A program made the translations under genes and the position numbers. The notes under the pieces are model-generated. The model was not told the DNA's origin and did no database searches. It saw only the letters and a list, made by a program, of their open reading frames with translations. DNA of 44,061 nucleotides from Polyangiaceae bacterium (GTDB lineage: Bacteria > Myxococcota_A > Polyangia > Polyangiales > Polyangiaceae): NCBI GenBank assembly GCA_029266615.1, contig JAQSWN010000089.1:1-44061 (forward strand). Direction: 5' to 3'. Shown piece by piece: positions 8,255-17,070 of the stretch. Numbering within the stretch: the first letter of the stretch is position 1; every line of letters begins with the position of its first letter.

Positions 8255-9535
8255 TTACTGCCCGCCCATCATCGTGACGTAGCGCTCGATGATCTCGCGC
8301 GCGTCCTCGGGAAGCGACGTGAACTGCAGACCGACCGCTCCCGTAGCGCGCGCGGCTTTGACCCAGCGGGCGGTCGCGTCCACCACGACGACCTTGCCAG
8401 TGGTCGGCAGCGCGAAGCGAACCTTCACGAACGCTTCCTGCTCGAAGGATTGCGGAGCGAGGACGAGCAAGCCGCCCGTGGAGACGTCTTCGCTCCGCCC
8501 CTCGAGCACGGTGTCGCCGTGGGAGATGCGAACTGGCGTGACGTACGGAGCGCGCGGAAATTTGCGCCGCGTCGAGGGCATGGCCGCCGGCTCCGGCAAG
8601 GAGGGCGCCGCCCCCGGACGCGAAAAGCGTTCGCCCGGCCGCAACGGCAGCGGCGGCGGCCCCTGACGAATGCCGAGCAACGAGATGGGAGCACCGGCAG
8701 GAGCCGCTTTGCGCAGCGCGAGCGAGAAAGCCTGGGCGTCCGCGAAGCGCTCTTCCGGTTCCCGCGCGAGCGCGCGCTCCACCGCCGCGGCGAGCTCTGC
8801 GGAAAGCTCGGAGACTTTGCTGAGCAGCGGCGGCAGGGGCTGAGTCGCAACCTTGAGCAGCACCTCGCCGAAGTTGCCCTCGAACGGCACCGCGCCCGCC
8901 AAGCACTCGTACAACGTGACCCCGAGCGCGTACACGTCCACGCGCGCGTCCACATCGCGCGCCAGCAGCTGCTCCGGCGCCATGTACTCGGGAGTGCCGA
9001 GCAAGGCGCCGCTCTGTGTGAGCTTGTTGCTCTCCGTCGCGACCTTCGCCACGCCGAAGTCGAACAGCTTGACGACCTCCCGCCCTTGCTCGTCGCGCGC
9101 GACGAACACGTTGCTCGGCTTGATGTCACGGTGGATGATGCCGCGGCTGTGCGCGGCGGAAAGCGCATCGCAAATCGCGACGCCAAGCCACGCCACCTCC
9201 GACGAGCCCAGCCGTCGCCTCACCGCGAGGATACCCTCCAAGCTGCGACCTTCGAGGAGCTCCAGCACCAAGTAGGGAGTGCCGTCGTCCATCTCTCCCG
9301 CGTCAAGCGCGGAAACGACGCCAGGGTGACGCGCCGCCGAAAGCGCGAGCGCCTCCCTCAGCAAACGCGCGCGCGGCTCGGGCGCGGAGCGCTGCTCTGG
9401 CACCAACAACTTCAACGCTACGGAGCGCTTGGTGTAGAGGTGCTCGGCCTCGAACACCGCGCCCGCTCCGCCGCGCGCAATCTCGCGCTTGAGCAGGTAG
9501 CGTCGATCGACGACCGAGCCGATCTCCAGGGGCAC
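8255..9535 (-). CDS. Ser/Thr protein kinase fused to a C-terminal PilZ domain
   Basis: A 426-residue cytoplasmic protein. The kinase domain at about 12-275 has all key motifs: the Gly loop ARGGAGAVFEA (20-30), catalytic-pocket Lys42 in VALKLL, HRDIKPSN (135-142), DFG (159-161), TPEYMAPEQ (181-189) and DVYALGVTLYE. A short Pro-rich linker (291-320) leads to a PilZ domain: RKFPR (324-328, the RxxxR motif) and DVSTGG (350-355, the D/NxSxxG motif), ending GAVGLQFTSLP. PilZ domains bind cyclic di-GMP, so the protein probably links c-di-GMP level to phosphorylation; that coupling is inference. No transmembrane helix is visible, unlike the many membrane-bound kinases of myxobacteria. Confidence 0.93.
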   Translation of the reverse strand: MPLEIGSVVDRRYLLKREIARGGAGAVFEAEHLYTKRSVALKLLVPEQRSAPEPRARLLREALALSAARHPGVVSALDAGEMDDGTPYLVLELLEGRSLEGILAVRRRLGSSEVAWLGVAICDALSAAHSRGIIHRDIKPSNVFVARDEQGREVVKLFDFGVAKVATESNKLTQSGALLGTPEYMAPEQLLARDVDARVDVYALGVTLYECLAGAVPFEGNFGEVLLKVATQPLPPLLSKVSELSAELAAAVERALAREPEERFADAQAFSLALRKAAPAGAPISLLGIRQGPPPLPLRPGERFSRPGAAPSLPEPAAMPSTRRKFPRAPYVTPVRISHGDTVLEGRSEDVSTGGLLVLAPQSFEQEAFVKVRFALPTTGKVVVVDATARWVKAARATGAVGLQFTSLPEDAREIIERYVTMMGGQ

Positions 9536-9562
9536 GCCCGAGGATGATAGCCCGCGCGGCGG

Positions 9563-10861
9563 CTACTGTCCCACTCTCACGTGGAGCGGCTCGGGCGGCG
9601 GCAAAGGCGGCAAATCCCCGACGCGGATGCGAACCAGGGCCTGGCGGCCACTCTCCAGGCGCCCCGTGAAGGCCGTGAGGCCGAACTCGGCCCCCGTCCG
9701 CTCGGCGTCCAGCCGGGCGCTGACCAGGTACAGCCCCGGCCGGCCGAAGGTGAACTTGGGGCATAGCTCCGTGAGCAAGCTGGTCGCAGCGATGCTCTGT
9801 CCCGCCGCCAGCGTCGAGTACGCCTGCCGATCCGGCGCGCGGTCGTCTGGCTGAGGATCGCAGCCGCGGATGCCGTCCGGCCCGTGAACGATGTAACTGA
9901 CCAGCTCTCGCCGGAAGTAGAGCTGAGTCTTCTTGCGAGCTCGGACCTCGACGACCGCGGTCGCGGACAGCTCGTTCGTCGCGTCCGACCCGCGCACCAG
10001 CCGCAGCTTGAGCGGCTGGGTAGGATCTTCTTCCGCCTCGGCGTCGGTCATTCCCGCCGTGACGAGGACGTCCGGCGCGACCAGCTCTTTGATGCGTGGA
10101 TCGTTCGCCGCGGTCAGCTCGGCGGGCGCGGTCGTCGGCTCGGCGATGAACGGCGCGACTTGCTGCGCGGGCTCTTCGGTCTTCTTGCCCTGCTTCCACA
10201 CCGTGCGAGGCGGCTTGGGGGGGTAGCCGAGCTTGGGCGTCACGGTCTGTCCGGTGGCGAGCCGTGAGTCGCCACCCGGGGAGATGCAATAGAGCCGTGG
10301 ATCGAAGGTCTGCACCAGCCCTTCGCCGGGCTCGAGCGTGTACGGCTCGTCGTCCGCGACTTGCCCGCCGAAGCCGTCCGGCAGCTTGCAGACGACAGGC
10401 ACCGGCTTCTTCTGCCAACGCGCCCGCGGCTTCTTCTCGTCCTCGGGAGGCGTGAGCGTGAGCGTGAGCCGTCGCAAATCGAAGCGCACGCGCGTCGATT
10501 CCGTGCCGCGATTCACCACCGCGACCAGCCAAAGCTCCCCGGCCGGCCGGGGCGTCACTTCGAGCCGGAGGTGCAGGAGGTTATCGGTGGGCGCGCTCTC
10601 GCCCGTCTTTTCCACCAGCGCCTTGACGAGGGCCGGATCCGGCGGGGGTGGCGGCTCGGGACCCGTCAGCTTCGCGGTCGGAGCCGGCACTTTGGGCGGT
10701 AACGCGGAATCCGTCGGAGCCGCGCTGGCCGAAGCGGGAGCGGCGGCGGCGTCGTCCGTCGGCGGCTCTTCACCGAGGCTCGAGCCGATCGTCGTCTGGC
10801 GCCCGGAGCAGCTCAGTAGCGCGGCGAAAAATCCGAGCTCGACGAAGGTGAAAGCGCGCAT
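9563..10861 (-). CDS. Hypothetical lipoprotein
   Basis: A 432-residue protein. The start MRAFTFVELGFFAALLSCSG has a hydrophobic core and lipobox LLSC, so the ATG at 10861 is preferred; the frame is open further upstream but Arg/Ala-rich. An Ala/Pro-rich linker (30-80) is followed by beta-rich sequence with repeated features such as LHLRLEVTPRPAGELWLVAV, TRVRFDLRRLTLTL and a later KKTQLYFRRELVSY block. Two similar beta-sandwich-like halves may be present. No known family is recognised. Its start is only 14 nt from the divergent thiE start, so the promoters must lie inside the coding regions. Confidence 0.8.
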   Translation of the reverse strand: MRAFTFVELGFFAALLSCSGRQTTIGSSLGEEPPTDDAAAAPASASAAPTDSALPPKVPAPTAKLTGPEPPPPPDPALVKALVEKTGESAPTDNLLHLRLEVTPRPAGELWLVAVVNRGTESTRVRFDLRRLTLTLTPPEDEKKPRARWQKKPVPVVCKLPDGFGGQVADDEPYTLEPGEGLVQTFDPRLYCISPGGDSRLATGQTVTPKLGYPPKPPRTVWKQGKKTEEPAQQVAPFIAEPTTAPAELTAANDPRIKELVAPDVLVTAGMTDAEAEEDPTQPLKLRLVRGSDATNELSATAVVEVRARKKTQLYFRRELVSYIVHGPDGIRGCDPQPDDRAPDRQAYSTLAAGQSIAATSLLTELCPKFTFGRPGLYLVSARLDAERTGAEFGLTAFTGRLESGRQALVRIRVGDLPPLPPPEPLHVRVGQ

Positions 10862-10875
10862 ACGCTGCCGGTACC

Positions 10876-11517
10876 ATGACCCTGCGGCGCGGCCTATACC
10901 CCATCGTGGACCTCGATACGCTGTCGCAGCGTGATATTTCGCCGCTGCGCTTTGCCGAGGCCGTCTTGACCGCGCGGCCGCCGCTCCTGCAGCTCCGCGC
11001 CAAACGGCAAGCACCGCGCGAGGTGCTTTCGCTGCTCGGCGAGCTCCAGCCGCTGTGCGAGCGCGCGGGTACGCTACTGTTCGCCAACGATCGGCCAGAT
11101 TTGGCGCTGCTCGCGGGGACCTCGGGCGTGCACGTCGGGCAAGACGACGTGCCGCTGCGAGATGTGCGGCGCCTGCCCGGCTCCTTGCGCGTCGGCGTCT
11201 CCACTCACGACCACGAGCAGCTCGCGGCCGCGCTGGACGAGAAGCCAGACTACGCCGCTTTTGGGCCCATCTTCGCGACTCGGTCCAAGCAAGGCGCGGA
11301 GCCGGCACTCGGCCTTTCGGCGCTCGGCAGAGCCGCAGAGCTTGCCCACGCGGCGCAGGTTCCGCTCGTCGCGATCGGCGGTCTTACGCTCGAAGAAGCG
11401 GCAGAGCTTGGACGGTTGGGCGTCATCGCGGCAGTCATTTCCGACTTGCTCGCGGGCGGCGACGCGCCCAGCGCGATCGCGGAGCGCGCCAACGCCTGGC
11501 AACGCGCGCTCGGCTGA
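10876..11517 (+). CDS. thiE: Thiamine-phosphate synthase (ThiE)
   Basis: A 213-residue TIM-barrel enzyme that joins hydroxymethylpyrimidine diphosphate and thiazole phosphate to make thiamine phosphate. Family motifs are in order: LYPIVD near the N-terminus, QLRAK (39-43), FANDRPDLAL (69-78), GVHVGQDD (84-91), GVSTH (107-111), YAAFGPIFATRSK (126-138, the diphosphate loop) and AIGG (166-169). Length is normal. It is isolated from other thi genes here. The upstream gap to the divergent lipoprotein gene is only 14 nt. It is convergent with holB, 5 nt apart. No TPP riboswitch is visible in so short a leader. Confidence 0.93.
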   Translation: MTLRRGLYPIVDLDTLSQRDISPLRFAEAVLTARPPLLQLRAKRQAPREVLSLLGELQPLCERAGTLLFANDRPDLALLAGTSGVHVGQDDVPLRDVRRLPGSLRVGVSTHDHEQLAAALDEKPDYAAFGPIFATRSKQGAEPALGLSALGRAAELAHAAQVPLVAIGGLTLEEAAELGRLGVIAAVISDLLAGGDAPSAIAERANAWQRALG

Positions 11518-11522
11518 GGGCG

Positions 11523-12491
11523 TCAAGCGCGGCGGAGCTTGGCCACCATCGCCTCCAGCGCGAGCTGAGGGCCGACGTTTCGCTCTATGTCGGTCAGCGC
11601 GCCCCGCACCACCTCGTGCCGCCGCGCTGCGCGTCGCGCTTCTTCCGGCTTCGTGCCGACGAGCTCTCGTGCCTGCAGCGCGAGTACCTGGGCGGTGTGG
11701 GACAGCAGCTGCGTGAGCTCCGCGCGCTCGAGCTTCAACTTCTCAGCGAACGCCAGCGCGCCCGCGAGATCCGGCGAAGCAAGCCCCGCCAAGAGCTGAT
11801 CCGAAAACGCGCGCTGACGCGCGAGCTCTTCTGGGTCCGCGGCGGCGAGGGCTTCTTGCATGCTCCCGTGAGCCAGCGCGGCCAGCTTTTCGTCCAAGCC
11901 CCGAGCGGCGAGGAGCTGCGCCACGACCGCGTCCGGTAACGGGCCGAAGCGCACCGGCAGCGTGCGCGAACGAATCGTGTCCAGCAGGCGGCTCGGCTTA
12001 CTGGTGAGCAGGACGAAGAAGGTCCGCGGGGGCGGCTCTTCGAGGGTTTTGAGCAGCGCGTTCGCGGCCGAGGTGGTGAGCTCCTCCGCGCCTCGTACGA
12101 TGCACACCACCGCCCGCCCCTCGTGCGGGGCGAAGCCGACGCGGGTGAGCACGATGCGCCGCACCTGCTCGATGCTGATGCCGCTCGCTTCGCTGGCTTG
12201 CAGCACGTGCTTGTAGAGCCCCCGCTCCACGATGAGCAGATCCGGATGGGCCGGCAAGCACGGCGGCTCTTCCGAGAACGATTGGGCGCGCTTGCAGGCG
12301 GGACAGGCTTCACAAGCGAGCGGCGTGGGCGCTTCGCACAAGAGCGCGCGGGCCAGGGCCAGCGCCGCCAAGTTCTTGCCCACCCCGGGCGGCCCCTCGA
12401 ACCGGTACGCGTGGTGCACCTTCCCAGAGCGGAGCGCGCGCTCCAGCGTCTTGATGGCGGGGTCTTGCCCGAGCACGGCTGCGAACGACAT
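11523..12491 (-). CDS. holB: DNA polymerase III delta' subunit
   Basis: A 322-residue clamp-loader subunit. It begins FAAVLGQDPAIKTLERALRS with HHAYRF, typical of the DnaX/HolB family. The Walker A equivalent is GPPGVGKN (33-40), with Asn in place of the usual Thr/Ser. A zinc-binding cluster (Cys52, 60, 63, 66) follows, then AANALLKTLEEPPPRTFFVLLT (sensor-1 region) and a degenerate SRT where DnaX has SRC. Loss of the Walker Thr and of the SRC Cys fits delta', which does not hydrolyse ATP but completes the pentameric clamp loader. It is divergent from hisC (84-nt gap) and lies tail-to-tail with thiE. Confidence 0.9.
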   Translation of the reverse strand: MSFAAVLGQDPAIKTLERALRSGKVHHAYRFEGPPGVGKNLAALALARALLCEAPTPLACEACPACKRAQSFSEEPPCLPAHPDLLIVERGLYKHVLQASEASGISIEQVRRIVLTRVGFAPHEGRAVVCIVRGAEELTTSAANALLKTLEEPPPRTFFVLLTSKPSRLLDTIRSRTLPVRFGPLPDAVVAQLLAARGLDEKLAALAHGSMQEALAAADPEELARQRAFSDQLLAGLASPDLAGALAFAEKLKLERAELTQLLSHTAQVLALQARELVGTKPEEARRAARRHEVVRGALTDIERNVGPQLALEAMVAKLRRA

Positions 12492-12575
12492 CTAGAGCGA
12501 CAAACGGTTTGCTTGGGTGAGACGGCGGAGCATGCCAGAGGGCGACCGCCCGTGGTAGGTTTCCGCCCCTGCCAC

Positions 12576-13667
12576 ATGTCCGGTTTCTCGATCGCTGCGC
12601 TTTGTCGTCCCGAGCTCGCCGAGCTCTCAGCTTACCTGCCCGACCTGCAGCGCTACCGGGTGCGCCTGGACGCCAACGAGGCGCCGCCCATCATGAGCGC
12701 AGCCGCCCAATCGCGCATCGCTCAGGCCCTGGGGGAAGGCCCTTGGGAGCGCTACCCGGACCCTTCGCTTGCTGCCCTACGCGCGGCGATCGCTACGAAC
12801 CTGGGCGTCTCGCCCGCCGAGGTGCTGCCCGGCGTCGGGAGCGACGAGGTCATAAGCCTGCTGCTCACGGCATTCGTGCGTCCCCTGCCCCCGGGAGACG
12901 TCGCGACGGTGCTCACGACCACGCCCTCTTTCGTCATGTACCGAATGAGCGCGCGCTGTCGCGGCCTCCGCGTCTTGGAGGTGCCGCTGGACGCGAGCTG
13001 GGACCTTTCGGTGGACGCGCTGAAGAGCGCGATTCGCATGACGCCGCCGAGCGTCGTCTTCATCGCGAGCCCCAATAACCCCACCGGCAACACCATGTCG
13101 CGCGAGCGACTGGAGCAACTGTTCACGGCCGCGCCCCAGAGCCTTTTCGTCGTGGACGAAGCGTACATCGCCTACTCGGATCGCGATCAGCTGGACTTGT
13201 ACCGGCGCTACGACAACGTCTGCATTTTGCGTACGCTGTCCAAAGTGGGCTTCGCGGCTTTCCGTCTCGGCTTTCTGCTCGCGCGCCCCGAGGTGGTGGC
13301 GGAGCTGGACAAAGTTCGGCTGCCGTACAACGTGCCGACCCCGACGCAGCGCGTGGCCGAGCTCGCGTTCACCGAGCTCGCCCCCGAAGTGGAGCGCATC
13401 GCGCGGGAGGTGGTGAGCGAGCGAACGCGAGTGGCGGCGCGCCTGGGCGAGCTTGCGGGCGTGCAAGTGACACCGAGCCAGGCGAATTTCTTGTGGGTCC
13501 GCACGGAGCGTCCTGCGGGCGAGCTGTACGAAGCGCTCAAGGCGCGCAGCATCCTGGTTCGCAGCTTCCACGCCCGAGGCGGCCGGCTGAACCATCAGCT
13601 GCGGATCACCATCGGCACGCCGGCCGAGAACGACCAGCTGTGCGTCGCCCTGTCCGAGCTGACGTGA
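12576..13667 (+). CDS. hisC: Histidinol-phosphate aminotransferase
   Basis: A 363-residue class I/II PLP-dependent aminotransferase, the size of HisC. Visible signatures are LDANEAPP near the N-terminus (the family's LxxNExP), GVGSDEVISLL, ASPNNPTGN (164-172), VVDEAYIAY (192-200) and the PLP lysine in LSKVGFAAFRLGF (Lys223), then NFLWVR and RSF...LRITIGT. It transaminates histidinol phosphate with glutamate in histidine synthesis. Related PLP enzymes (CobD, aromatic aminotransferase) cannot be fully excluded, because no other his gene is present. The last bases overlap the next gene (GTGA), indicating coupling with a TPR lipoprotein. Confidence 0.87.
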   Translation: MSGFSIAALCRPELAELSAYLPDLQRYRVRLDANEAPPIMSAAAQSRIAQALGEGPWERYPDPSLAALRAAIATNLGVSPAEVLPGVGSDEVISLLLTAFVRPLPPGDVATVLTTTPSFVMYRMSARCRGLRVLEVPLDASWDLSVDALKSAIRMTPPSVVFIASPNNPTGNTMSRERLEQLFTAAPQSLFVVDEAYIAYSDRDQLDLYRRYDNVCILRTLSKVGFAAFRLGFLLARPEVVAELDKVRLPYNVPTPTQRVAELAFTELAPEVERIAREVVSERTRVAARLGELAGVQVTPSQANFLWVRTERPAGELYEALKARSILVRSFHARGGRLNHQLRITIGTPAENDQLCVALSELT

Positions 13668-14590
13668 AGCGGCTCCTGCTCGTCGGTCTGCTGAGCCTCG
13701 GCTGCAGCGTGCTGGAGCCGCCCGTCGTGCGCAGCGTGGACGGCGTGGTCACCGAAGGGCGCTTCATCGAGCCGGAGGCGTACGCGCTCTACGCGGTCGC
13801 GGCGCTGCGGGAGGCACGCGGTCAATGGGCAGACGCGCTCGGGACGTACCAGCGAGCGCTGGACATCGACGGTCGGGGACCCGAGCTGCGCACGCGCATC
13901 GGCGCCCTCGCCTGCAAGCTCCGGCAAGATACACTTGCGGATCGCTCCTTCGCGGACGCCGAGCGCGCCGATGCGGACTACGGCCCGCTCTGGTACGAGC
14001 TCGCGCTGTGCCGCCGCGCGCGCGGCGCCCTAGCGGAGGCGCAAACAGCCGCGTTGAAAGCCGTCCAGCTCGACCCCGAACGTCACGAGGCGAGCCTACT
14101 CGCAGCGGACATCGCCGAGCAGCGCCGAGACGTTGGCCTGGCCTGGCAGTTGCGCGACGCGCTCGCCACGCACGCGCGCGGCTCCATCCCCGTGTGGCTT
14201 GCCCTGCGGCAAGCCGCGGTCCGGAGCCGGGACGCAGCCCGAACCCTGCGCGCGGAACGTAGCTTGGAAGAGCTGGCCCGGCGGGGCTCGGTCGCGCCGC
14301 TCCCCCACGGCGTACCACTCGCGCTGAAGGCGCTGCGCGAAGGCGACCTCACGACCGCCAAGCGCGAGGCCACGCAGCTGCTCGGCGCGGATCCGGGTAA
14401 CGGCGACGCGCTGGTGATCGCGCTCGCGGCGGCGGACTTGCAGCAAGATCACGAGTCGTTGGAAGCGTTGCTCGTATCTTCCGTGGTCGCCGGCACTCCG
14501 GCTAGCCCACAGGTGCTGCAGTCCCTCGCCGCGCTCCTTTCACGACGGGTGAGCGCGCAAGCCGGGGAGCTGGTCGCCCCGCCGCGCTGA
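13664..14590 (+). CDS. TPR-type lipoprotein coupled to hisC
   Basis: A 308-residue protein starting at a GTG that overlaps the hisC stop. It has a clear lipoprotein signal: VKRLLLVGLLSLGC with lipobox SLGC. The mature part is helical with TPR-like units, for example ALYAVAALREARGQWADALG TY at about residues 43-63, ALCRRARGALAEAQTAALKA and GDLTTAKREATQLLGADPGN. Length and repeats suggest an outer-membrane-anchored scaffold. Coupling to hisC is probably only transcriptional convenience. It is convergent with the lipoprotein of the nuo operon, leaving a 2-nt gap. Confidence 0.83.
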   Translation: MKRLLLVGLLSLGCSVLEPPVVRSVDGVVTEGRFIEPEAYALYAVAALREARGQWADALGTYQRALDIDGRGPELRTRIGALACKLRQDTLADRSFADAERADADYGPLWYELALCRRARGALAEAQTAALKAVQLDPERHEASLLAADIAEQRRDVGLAWQLRDALATHARGSIPVWLALRQAAVRSRDAARTLRAERSLEELARRGSVAPLPHGVPLALKALREGDLTTAKREATQLLGADPGNGDALVIALAAADLQQDHESLEALLVSSVVAGTPASPQVLQSLAALLSRRVSAQAGELVAPPR

Positions 14591-14592
14591 GC

Positions 14593-15522
14593 TCAACGCG
14601 GCGGAGCGACGGAAGCGGAAGGTGCAGCCGACGCGGCCGGCGGGGCCGCGCGGGCGTGCGCCTTCGCGTCGAAGGGCAGCGTGAGGGAGAGCTCGAGCGG
14701 CTCGCCGGCTTTGATTTCGATGTCCTTTTCGATCACCGCGCGCGTAGCCGGCAGCATTGCGCTGATGCGCGCCTTACCGACCGGGATACCGCTGATCTCG
14801 AAGCGCCCGTCCAGGCTCGTCACGTCGTGGGTCGGGTACTTAACGACGAACACGTCCGCCATCATGAACACTTTGATGGAGTCGGTCAGGAAGTAGTGCC
14901 CCGGCTTGGGCGGGTAGAGCGTGGACGGACCGCCTCCTGGCAACGCCAAGAGCTGCGCGTCCATGCGGCTCCCCAATAGGTCCGGCACGTAGGCCTCACC
15001 GTCTTTGCTCACGACGTCCAGCGTCTGGCCGAACGTCATCGCCACCGTGCGAGTGCTGAAGGCGCAGCCCCGCGCTGCGACCAACACCTTCGGCTCTTTT
15101 TCCGGCACGTAGCCGCGGTACCCGGTCACCGCGACCAGCACGTCCGCCAGGCTTCGCATCATTCCTTCGCGAAATAGCCGCGAGTAAACCGCGCGGCCTT
15201 CCGGGCACGCGCCCTTGATTTTAGCGACGTGCTGCGGAGTTTCGGGGGCCTGGTCCCCGCTGGCCGTGACGAGGCCCTTCACGGTCCCGGTCGGCCCCGT
15301 GTACTCGGGCTCGTTCTGTGGGTTCACGACCCTGCTGACGAGCTCCTTCGGCTGGGGCAAGCCCGACGCGACCGGCGCCGCCGGCTTGTAGACGCTGGCG
15401 CTAGGCGCCGCGGAGGCGCTTGCGGCCGCGTCGCCCGCGGGCGTCTTGCCTCGGCAGGCGACCCCGCCGACCAGGGCGAGCCCGAGCAAGCTCACCCCGC
15501 AGCACTCGATTCCGCGGCCCAT
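14593..15522 (-). CDS. Lipoprotein with carboxypeptidase-regulatory/cupredoxin-like fold, last gene of nuo operon
   Basis: A 309-residue exported protein. The N-terminus MGRGIECCGVSLLGLALVGGVACRG is a lipoprotein signal (lipobox GVAC). An Ala/Ser linker follows, then TGTVKGLVTASGDQAPETPQ, a start typical of carboxypeptidase-regulatory-like and cupredoxin-like domains. Later come RTVAMTFGQTLDVVSKDG, GRFEISGIPVGKARISAMLP (a regulatory-domain strand pattern) and a Lys/Glu-rich beta region. The C-terminus is again Ala/Pro/Ser-rich. No cupredoxin copper-ligand set (His-Cys-His-Met) can be confirmed by eye. It starts 9 nt after the nuoN stop in the same direction, so it is expressed with complex I genes. 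An assembly or envelope role is speculative. Confidence 0.75.
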   Translation of the reverse strand: MGRGIECCGVSLLGLALVGGVACRGKTPAGDAAASASAAPSASVYKPAAPVASGLPQPKELVSRVVNPQNEPEYTGPTGTVKGLVTASGDQAPETPQHVAKIKGACPEGRAVYSRLFREGMMRSLADVLVAVTGYRGYVPEKEPKVLVAARGCAFSTRTVAMTFGQTLDVVSKDGEAYVPDLLGSRMDAQLLALPGGGPSTLYPPKPGHYFLTDSIKVFMMADVFVVKYPTHDVTSLDGRFEISGIPVGKARISAMLPATRAVIEKDIEIKAGEPLELSLTLPFDAKAHARAAPPAASAAPSASVAPPR

Positions 15523-15531
15523 GCCCGTGAA

Positions 15532-17070
15532 TTAGCGCAGGCCAGCCGCGCGCGCCATCTCCAGCAACGTGTCCGGAAACACGCCGATGGCGAGGACGAA
15601 CACGGCCGAGATCACCAGCGCGGAGGCGACCATGCCCGACTTCATCGGCGTGGCGATGGGAGCGCCCGGCTCCGGCTCGCGCATGTACATGAACACCAGA
15701 ACGCGCAGGTAGTAGTACGCGCCCAAGATGCTGTTCAGCAGGCCGATGACCGTGAGCGCGTAAAGCTCCGAGTCGATAGCGGCGCTGAACACGTAGAATT
15801 TGCCGAAGAAACCGGCGGTGGGCGGCACCCCCGCGAGCGAGAGCAGGAAGAACGAGAAGGCGAGCGCAGCCGCGGGATGGCGACGACCGATGCCGGCGAG
15901 ATCCTCGTACGACACCGCCTCGGCGCCCTGACGACCACACAGAATGAGCGCTCCGAAGGCGCCCGCGGTCGAGACGGTGTAGCTCATCATGTAAAAGAGC
16001 ACGCTCGCGACGCCCGTCTCCGAGCGCATTGCGGCGACCACGCCCACGAGCGCATAGCCGGCGTGCGCGATCGACGAATAGGCGAGCATGCGCTTCACCG
16101 AGTCTTGCCGACCGGCGATCACGTTCGCGGCCGTCATCGTCACGATCGCCATGAGCGCCAAGACCGGCGGCCAGCCCGCGCCCCAGCTCATCAGCCGCTC
16201 GTCGCCGAACGCGACGACCAAGACGCGGAGCAACACCGCGAAGGCGGCGCTCTTCACCGCGACCGCCATGTAGCTGGTAGCCGGCGTTGGCGCGCCTTCG
16301 TACGCGTCCGGGGTCCACATGTGAAACGGGACCGCGCTCACCTTGAACGCGAGGCCGGCAATGCTCAGCGCCAACGCGACGAGCACCAAGGTCGGGCTCA
16401 CGGTGCTGCCCGCCTTGCCGATGGTGCCGACGGCCTCGCCGATGCCTTTGAGGTCCGTGTGCCCGGTGGCCCCGTAGAGGAGCGCGCCGCCGAACAACAA
16501 GAGCGCGGCCGCGAAGCTGCCGAGCAGGAAGTATTTCAACGCGGCCTCGGTGGCGCGCGGGCTCGTACGGCGGAGGCCGATGAGGCAATAAACGCCGAGA
16601 GACATGGTCTCCAGGGCGATGAAGAGGCTGAGCAGGTCACCGGCCGCCGCGAGCGCCATGGCACCCACGGTCGAGAACATGACGAGGGGGAAGAACTCGC
16701 CGCGTTCCAGCTTGTGCTCTGGCAGGTAGCCGCCGGCGAGCAAACAGGAAAGCGCACCGCCAAGACACAGCGTGAACGAGAAGAACAAGGTGAAGCGGTC
16801 CACCACCAGGTACGGCAGCAGAACGTCCAGCTTCTCGAACTTGTCCGGTCCGACCATCCACACCGCCAGGGAAGCGATGGCGCCCGCGAACAGCACCACC
16901 GCGCTGCCTAGCCCGAGCTCGCCCGCGCGACCTGCGCCCGCGTCCACCACCAAGCCACCGGGGCCGTAGCCCTCGGGGCTGGCCGGCTTGCCGAAGGCCT
17001 CCGTCAACATCAACAGCAGCGCGCCAATGGCGACGACAAGCAGCGGCGAGATTGCAAGCAAAACGCTCAT
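15532..17070 (-). CDS. nuoN: NADH-quinone oxidoreductase subunit N
   Basis: A 512-residue antiporter-like membrane subunit of respiratory complex I. Family features include the SLFIALETMSLGVYCLIGLR helix with conserved Glu, KYFLLGSFAAALLLFGGALL, FKVSAVPFHMWTPDAYEGAP (the hallmark motif with conserved Lys) and SSIAHAGYALVGVVA. About 14 helices can be traced, and the length is normal. It carries protons across the membrane as part of the complex. The ATG overlaps the nuoM stop (ATGA), and the gene ends 9 nt before the lipoprotein gene. It is the last canonical subunit of this operon. Confidence 0.95.
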   Translation of the reverse strand: MSVLLAISPLLVVAIGALLLMLTEAFGKPASPEGYGPGGLVVDAGAGRAGELGLGSAVVLFAGAIASLAVWMVGPDKFEKLDVLLPYLVVDRFTLFFSFTLCLGGALSCLLAGGYLPEHKLERGEFFPLVMFSTVGAMALAAAGDLLSLFIALETMSLGVYCLIGLRRTSPRATEAALKYFLLGSFAAALLLFGGALLYGATGHTDLKGIGEAVGTIGKAGSTVSPTLVLVALALSIAGLAFKVSAVPFHMWTPDAYEGAPTPATSYMAVAVKSAAFAVLLRVLVVAFGDERLMSWGAGWPPVLALMAIVTMTAANVIAGRQDSVKRMLAYSSIAHAGYALVGVVAAMRSETGVASVLFYMMSYTVSTAGAFGALILCGRQGAEAVSYEDLAGIGRRHPAAALAFSFFLLSLAGVPPTAGFFGKFYVFSAAIDSELYALTVIGLLNSILGAYYYLRVLVFMYMREPEPGAPIATPMKSGMVASALVISAVFVLAIGVFPDTLLEMARAAGLR

